Origin: Sialis fuliginosa | Taxonomy: Eukaryota > Arthropoda > Insecta > Megaloptera > Sialidae | Assembly: GCA_961205875.1 (NCBI GenBank) | Contig: OY540816.1 | Coordinates: forward strand, 3,978,701 to 4,042,700 | Direction: 5' to 3' | DNA: 64,000 nucleotides | Shown: one piece after another, positions 59,100 through 64,000 of the stretch | Layout: every line of letters begins with the position of its first letter | How positions within the stretch are numbered: position 1 is the first letter of the stretch | The notes under the pieces: model-generated | Databases searched by the model: none | Told to the model about the DNA's origin: nothing | What the model saw: the letters and a program-made list of their open reading frames with translations, nothing else | Program-made: the position numbers and the translations under genes

Positions 59100-59503
59100 C
59101 TTCCGCCGTCTAAATATTTTACCTTACACTTATATTGGCACAGTCCAATACCTTCACTATGGCACAAGAATTGGTTTCGCGGCAGTGCCTTTGTAAACAT
59201 GTCTGCTCGTTGCGTTTCCGAAGACGTATACACTACTTGCAAAGTCCCTGACTCTGTTATCTCACGTAGCTGATGATACCGGATGTCTATATGTTTCGTC
59301 CTCTTATGGAACTCCCGATTTTTAGCTAGGCGTATCGTGCTTTGATTATCCACAAACAAAGTCGTTGCCTGTTTACATTCATGTCCAATACCAGCCAGTA
59401 GCCTTCTTAGCCAGACAGCCTCTTTTGCTGCAGCTGACGCAGCGACATACTCCGCGCTTCTGTTGTACTCAGAACTACTAATTTTTGTCCCTGAGATGAC
59501 CAA
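59081..59503 (-). pseudogene. copia 2 RNase H tail, in a shifted frame
   Basis: Continues the polyprotein after a frame change near 59455-59470. Where copia RNases H have STEAEY, the upstream frame reads STTEARSM and this frame resumes EYVAASAAAKEAVWLRRLL; an extra CG in GCGCGG accounts for it. It then has the catalytic VDNQS block and the usual end HIDIRYH and ADMFTKALP. Unless the ribosome shifts here, the last 120 or so residues of RNase H are not made. Confidence 0.85.
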
Positions 59504-62500
59504 GTTACTGGACCATTTGCCAGACTGAACACATACCCCGTTGTGGAGCGTCTCGTTTCAATATCACTTGCATAGTCAGCGTCTGAATATCCTATCAACT
59601 GTGGCTCGCTTCCGCCGCTTTGATACATTATTCCTAAATCTTTAGTACCAACTAGAAATGCGAAAATACGCTTGACTGCACGCCAGTGATTCTCACTTGG
59701 TTCATTTAAGTATTTACTTGCCGTATTCACCGCATACGCTATATCCGGTCGCGATACTGTTGCAAGAAACATTAGCGACCCAACCGCTTCTCGATATGGC
59801 GCATTACACATCTTCTCCTCATTTCGATCTGCAGGCTGCAACGCGACATTCGGATCTGCAGGAATCGACAACGCTTTAGCCTCATTCATTCGAAATCGCT
59901 CGAGAATTTTTCTTGTGTACATCCCTTGATGTAAAAACATCGTTTTCTCGCTTCGATTGCGAACTAATTGCATCCCGGCAAAATTCTCACAGGTGCCAAT
60001 TGTAATCTCAAATTCGCTTCTCAATGTCTCAATTACTCCGTTTAGCGCTGCTTGCGACTTGCACGCTACAAGTCCATCATCCACAAACAATGCAAGATAC
60101 ATTTGAACTCCCTCAAAGTCACTGAAGAAAATACACTCGTCTGCATCTGTTTGCACGAACCTGAACCGTCGCAAAAACTCGCAGAATTTGCGATTCCAAC
60201 ATCGCGATGCTTGCTTCAAGCCGTACAGTGACTTTCTCAGTCGACATACAACTTCGCTTGTACTTTGTTCGACTTTTAAGCCCACTGGTATCTTCATGTA
60301 GATGTCTTCTTCAAGATCGCCGTAGAGAAAAGCAGTACGTACATCAAATTGTACCATTTCGAGATTCTCTTGCGTTACTGTTGCCAACAGCACTCGCAGC
60401 GAGTCGTATCGAACGACTGGCGAGAAAGTCTCGGTGTAGTCTACATCTTTCATTTGAAGGAAACCCCTCGCACATAGCCTTGCCTTGTATCGATGCACGC
60501 TTCCATCAGGGTTTTGTGTGGCCTTGAATACCCACTTGGAATCAATGGCCCTCTTCCTGTGGTCTTTAGGTATAATTTCCCAAGTGCCGTTTACCTCGTG
60601 TGCCCTCAGCTCTTCGTCAATGGCTTTGATCCATTGATCAGCATCAGGTCCACCTGTCGCTTCTTCGTAGCTCTTTGGCATGTCGTATTCTATGTAATTG
60701 ATCTCGTCATCATATCGTTTCGGTCTTTGGATCATCGCTCGATCTCTCAATACACGGCCCTGGATATCCAGCTCGACAGGTGCGTTTTCTTGAACATTGT
60801 CTCTACCATTGACCAGCGGTATAGGTTCAATGTCGACTGGCTGTTCAACCTCTGCCCCCGTCCAATCTTCTTCATCGCTAGAATCACCCGCGCGTGTTTC
60901 TTCGCTGATATTCTCGCGGAAGACGACATTCCTCGATACTGATATTTTCTTAGTATCAGTATGATACAACCGATAATTAGTTGATTCTCCGTCATATCCT
61001 ACGAGAATGACCTTCTTCGCTCTGGCGTCGAACTTTTGGGTAAACTGTTTCGGCACGTGCTCGTAGCCTTCCTCACCGAATGCTCGCACGTGTGCCAAAT
61101 CTGGTTTCTTGCCCGTCCAGATTTCGTACGGCGTTTTCCCATTCTCCGTTCCAGTTGTTGAAACTCGATTAAGCAAATAAACCGCGGTGTTTATTGCTTC
61201 CGCCCAGAACGAACCCCCAATTTGTTTCGCCTGCATCATGGTACGCGCACACTCGACTACCGTTCTATTGTCCCTCTCGGCCCTCCCGTTTTGCTCGGGA
61301 GTGTACGGAGCTGTAGTTTCATGCACTATCCCGCGCGTCTGCATGTAATTTCGCATCTGATCGTTGCAGTACTCGCGACCATTGTCCGTTCTCAGAATTT
61401 TTATCGCACGACCGAACTTGTTTGCCAACGCGCGCTCGATAACTTTGAAGCTCTCATAGACATCCGATTTGTGTCTCATGAAGAACACCTGTCTAAACCC
61501 CGAAGCATCGTCCTTGTATAGCACAAAGTACTTCGCGCCACCGATAGATTCCTCCGGCATAGGTCCACACACGTCACTGTGAATGAGCTCACCCGGTGCT
61601 CTTTTCACTCTGTCAACGATCTCCTTAAAGGGAAGTCTGTGAGTTTTCCCTAACTTACACGCATCGCAAGAAAAGTCACTTTTGTCTTTCACCTTTACTC
61701 CGTTCACTACGCCACTTGTCACTAACACTGACAACGCACGTTTGTTCAAATGTCCGAGACGGTCGTGCCAAACCTTCAAGCTTGTCGTTGACACATTTGC
61801 CTCGTTCACATTTTGTTGAGCTCTCACGCGAAATAGCAACCTACAGATTCCGTTTGACTGCTTGACTCCAGTCGCAATAATCTCGTCGCCGCGTATTATC
61901 GATGCATCGTCCTCTCGAAATACAACTGAATACCCGCGCACTGTACACATCCCCACAGAGAACAGATTTTTCCTCACACTTGGAACGTACAGTACATTCT
62001 CGATTTGAGCTTCACTCCAAACACCGTTAATTAGCCTGTCCACGACCACCGTTCCCTCACCAGTCACAACACACTTTTCATTGTCTCCAAGCAATATAGT
62101 GTCGCCATCCCTCCTCGGATGAAACTCTGTGAACCAGTCTCTCCTGAACGTAACATGCTTTGAACACCCACTGTCAATATACCAGATATCACTTTGATCA
62201 ACTGCAAGTACCGTACGTCGCAGTGCGTTTTCTGGCCTCGTGTACCGACCGTGTTCACTCTGTCCATTGTTCTCATTCGAGTCCGAGTTCACCGTCACGA
62301 ACGCGACTCTCTGGGAACTTTCTTTGCCTCGGTCACCCACGTTTTGTTTACGTTCGGGGCAGTCGCGCGCGTAATGCCCTTTTTGTTGACAAACATAACA
62401 CTCGACATCTTTCATCTCCTTGCGCTTCTTTTTCTTAGGCTTCGGTTTTAGCTTTGAGTCCTCTCTTCTTGTCGTTGTGCTGATCTTCATCGCCGCAAAT

Positions 62501-63147
62501 GCTGCCGCTTCTCCGGAATCAATGTTTAACCGGCTTTCTTCACGAATCAAACGCTCCTGTAAATGCTCGAGTGTTTGTCTCGCCGGTTCGACACTTTCCC
62601 ACGCTGTTTGAAAAGCCGAGAATTTAGCCGTTAAACCCGCTAGCACTTTCGCCATGATGGTCACTTTTGAAAGTTTTTCCCCCAGGTCCATGAGCTGCAT
62701 CGCCATGTTTTGTACCCTCGCCACGTGCTGGACAACCGTGTCCGTCGGACTCATGCGATACTCATGAAATTTCTGCGTTAGCATCAGCCTATTCGATGCT
62801 GATTTATGTGCGTGTATCGACCCAAGCTTGTCCCACATCTCCTTTGCAGTGACACATATTAGAAGAGGTTCGAGTTGAGAGTATTCCATCGACGACGAGA
62901 TAAAAAACATAGCTTTCGCGTTGTCCTTGACCCACGCTTTTGCCTCTGCCGTCCCTCTATCGCCCGGCATCACTCGGTTCCCGCTCACAATGTCCAATAC
63001 ATCGTTCGCCATGAAGATTTGAGTGATCTGGAATTTCCATCCCAAAAAGTTCGTCCCGTCAAACTTCGTCACGTGCCTCGCCGATAACTCACTTGACATT
63101 TTTCCTTTGTTGTTTGCGTCCCTTTTCTCGGTCACAAAAATCCGCAC
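59407..63147 (-). CDS. copia 2 Gag-Pol polyprotein
   Basis: Encodes Gag, protease, integrase, reverse transcriptase and part of RNase H as one frame, 1246 codons from ATG 63147; the better start may be the ATG at 63099 just before SSELSARHV. Gag (about residues 28-210, FDGTNFLGWKF), zinc knuckle CYVCQQKGHYARDC (250-263), protease DSG (325-327), GAG_pre-integrase WHDRLGHLN (460-468), integrase Asp 525, Asp 588 and Glu 624, copia-type reverse transcriptase (about 850-1090) with FVDD at 1021-1024, then RNase H with SDADYASD. All key residues are present. Its even base composition contrasts with the AT-rich surroundings. It is followed by a frame change. Confidence 0.93.
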   Translation of the reverse strand: MRIFVTEKRDANNKGKMSSELSARHVTKFDGTNFLGWKFQITQIFMANDVLDIVSGNRVMPGDRGTAEAKAWVKDNAKAMFFISSSMEYSQLEPLLICVTAKEMWDKLGSIHAHKSASNRLMLTQKFHEYRMSPTDTVVQHVARVQNMAMQLMDLGEKLSKVTIMAKVLAGLTAKFSAFQTAWESVEPARQTLEHLQERLIREESRLNIDSGEAAAFAAMKISTTTRREDSKLKPKPKKKKRKEMKDVECYVCQQKGHYARDCPERKQNVGDRGKESSQRVAFVTVNSDSNENNGQSEHGRYTRPENALRRTVLAVDQSDIWYIDSGCSKHVTFRRDWFTEFHPRRDGDTILLGDNEKCVVTGEGTVVVDRLINGVWSEAQIENVLYVPSVRKNLFSVGMCTVRGYSVVFREDDASIIRGDEIIATGVKQSNGICRLLFRVRAQQNVNEANVSTTSLKVWHDRLGHLNKRALSVLVTSGVVNGVKVKDKSDFSCDACKLGKTHRLPFKEIVDRVKRAPGELIHSDVCGPMPEESIGGAKYFVLYKDDASGFRQVFFMRHKSDVYESFKVIERALANKFGRAIKILRTDNGREYCNDQMRNYMQTRGIVHETTAPYTPEQNGRAERDNRTVVECARTMMQAKQIGGSFWAEAINTAVYLLNRVSTTGTENGKTPYEIWTGKKPDLAHVRAFGEEGYEHVPKQFTQKFDARAKKVILVGYDGESTNYRLYHTDTKKISVSRNVVFRENISEETRAGDSSDEEDWTGAEVEQPVDIEPIPLVNGRDNVQENAPVELDIQGRVLRDRAMIQRPKRYDDEINYIEYDMPKSYEEATGGPDADQWIKAIDEELRAHEVNGTWEIIPKDHRKRAIDSKWVFKATQNPDGSVHRYKARLCARGFLQMKDVDYTETFSPVVRYDSLRVLLATVTQENLEMVQFDVRTAFLYGDLEEDIYMKIPVGLKVEQSTSEVVCRLRKSLYGLKQASRCWNRKFCEFLRRFRFVQTDADECIFFSDFEGVQMYLALFVDDGLVACKSQAALNGVIETLRSEFEITIGTCENFAGMQLVRNRSEKTMFLHQGMYTRKILERFRMNEAKALSIPADPNVALQPADRNEEKMCNAPYREAVGSLMFLATVSRPDIAYAVNTASKYLNEPSENHWRAVKRIFAFLVGTKDLGIMYQSGGSEPQLIGYSDADYASDIETRRSTTGYVFSLANGPVTWSSQGQKLVVLSTTEARSMSLRQLQQKRLSG

Positions 63148-63253
63148 AAAAATGTCTTACACACAATGCCCGCCACGATTCACTTCACGTTCTCACGCCC
63201 GCCAAAGTCTTTCTCTCAAAACAGCAAAATACTACGCCACTGGGCCCATAACC

Positions 63254-63514
63254 TGTTAAGGTAACCCTTTTACTGTATTTTCTACGTGCTGTTTTAAGAG
63301 GAATAGGTGAGAAATAACACAGAGTGTTTTATGTTTTAAACAATGAAAAAACTTTATTGCAAAATTAGATACAGTCTCTTCAACATTCAGAGAGCAACTG
63401 ATAGATGGCGCTCAGCACGCAGGCTAGTTCACTACATTGCCACACGCATGCGCACATGTATCTCTAATACCACAGAGTTGTATTAGTGTCAAATATTATA
63501 GACTTACATTAACA
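63254..63514 (-). repeat. 5' LTR of copia 2
   Basis: 261 bases, matching the 3' copy by eye along its whole length. Confidence 0.93.
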
Positions 63515-64000
63515 TATACAATCTGAATTTAGTTGCATTTGTTTCCAAGGCAACATGAATTAATGACGTATTAATTAGTATTTAAAATTCAAATTTTAAG
63601 TGTGTTTTCACCCCTTTAATGGCTGTTTAGGCACGTACAAATAATAAATGTCCCTTAGATTCAATTGACCTGCAAATGTACCAAATCTTATCAAAATTAG
63701 TGAGATAATACTCGCAACGTTCACTTTTTAGACGAAAAAAGTTACAAAATTTCGAATATTTCCAAAACCCCTAATCCGATTAGCACCAAAATCAATAGGT
63801 CTGGAGTACTCACTGAGACAAACATTTTCTCCAAAAATAATTCAGATCTGTGCATTTTTACAGTAGTTATCGTGAACGAAAAAAATTCTACATCCTGACA
63901 CACAGACACACGGACACACAGACACACGCACAGCCGCCATGCGGAAATTAACTTTTCTTTACGTTTTGAAGTTAGTACAATCAGAATTTGTCATTTTCTC
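63515..64000. other. Right edge: host DNA and a repeat fragment
   Basis: After the tatac duplication, 63520-63780 is unrecognised. From about 63785 on it matches 45950-46140 (CAGTAGTTATCGTGAACGAA, GTTAGTACAATCAGAATTTG), a repeat also found inside the hAT element at 45574-46280. Confidence 0.55.

Larger units (their letters stand above)
58839..63514 (-). mobile_element. Ty1/copia retrotransposon 2, young, nearly intact
   Basis: LTRs 58839-59099 and 63254-63514 are each 261 bases and I see no difference between them. A perfect 5-bp duplication tatac flanks the element (58834-58838, 63515-63519). On the minus strand the primer site GGTTATGGGCCCAG lies just inside the 5' LTR (63253 down) and a purine tract GACGGCGGAAG just before the 3' LTR (59110-59100). 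One polyprotein frame of 1246 codons plus a short shifted tail. Confidence 0.96.

Noticed and set aside
60207..63259. Plus-strand ORFs inside copia 2
   Set aside because: Antisense shadows of the polyprotein frame.

Overview
The window is AT-rich insect nuclear DNA. The evidence is spliced genes with long introns, an animal-type (repressor) cryptochrome of the kind insects other than Drosophila carry, two Ty1/copia retrotransposons primed from the initiator-tRNA-Met-type site, and a dense load of hAT, Tc1/mariner, piggyBac, Helitron and foldback elements. A hemipteran such as an aphid or relative is my guess; the sequence does not fix the species.

Host genes. (1) Positions 342-10834 (+) hold six exons of a C2H2 zinc-finger protein gene with at least a dozen fingers and an acidic, Asn/Ser-rich tail; its 5' end lies outside the window. 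(2) Positions 34003-22738 (-) hold eight exons of a CRY2-type cryptochrome, complete from the [10 protein letters not shown] region to the stop codon, plus a long tail carrying three copies of an MKQSP motif; the first coding exon is not seen. (3) A short exon at about 51207-51331 (+) encodes a peptide typical of the N-terminus of TMTC-type O-mannosyltransferases; no partner exon is visible. The two long genes are convergent, separated by about 12 kb of repeats.

Mobile DNA makes up most of the rest. 1-10.6 kb: zinc-finger introns filled with foldback and nested elements. 10.8-22.7 kb: intergenic repeats, including a 1 kb palindrome, a TTAA-flanked element with an 85-residue ORF, and a mariner interrupted by a hAT MITE. 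22.7-34 kb: cryptochrome introns with hAT MITEs, mariner relics and a 288-bp-satellite-bearing element also present at 5 kb. 34-39.5 kb: more foldbacks. 39.5-43.9 kb: a decayed copia. 44-58 kb: hAT, Helitron and piggyBac-type elements, a 1.5 kb palindrome, and a dead gene with a C-terminal Cys-rich (CXC-like) domain. 58.8-63.5 kb: a very young copia with matching LTRs and a perfect 5-bp target duplication.

Functionally, the zinc-finger protein is probably a nuclear DNA-binding protein. Cryptochrome 2 is known to repress CLOCK/CYCLE transcription in the circadian feedback loop. Nothing ties the genes into one pathway. I found no new multi-gene system; the most unusual items are the cryptochrome tail repeats, the nested and foldback elements with internal repeat arrays, and the possible link between the AGGCATT-palindrome element and the CXC-domain relic.
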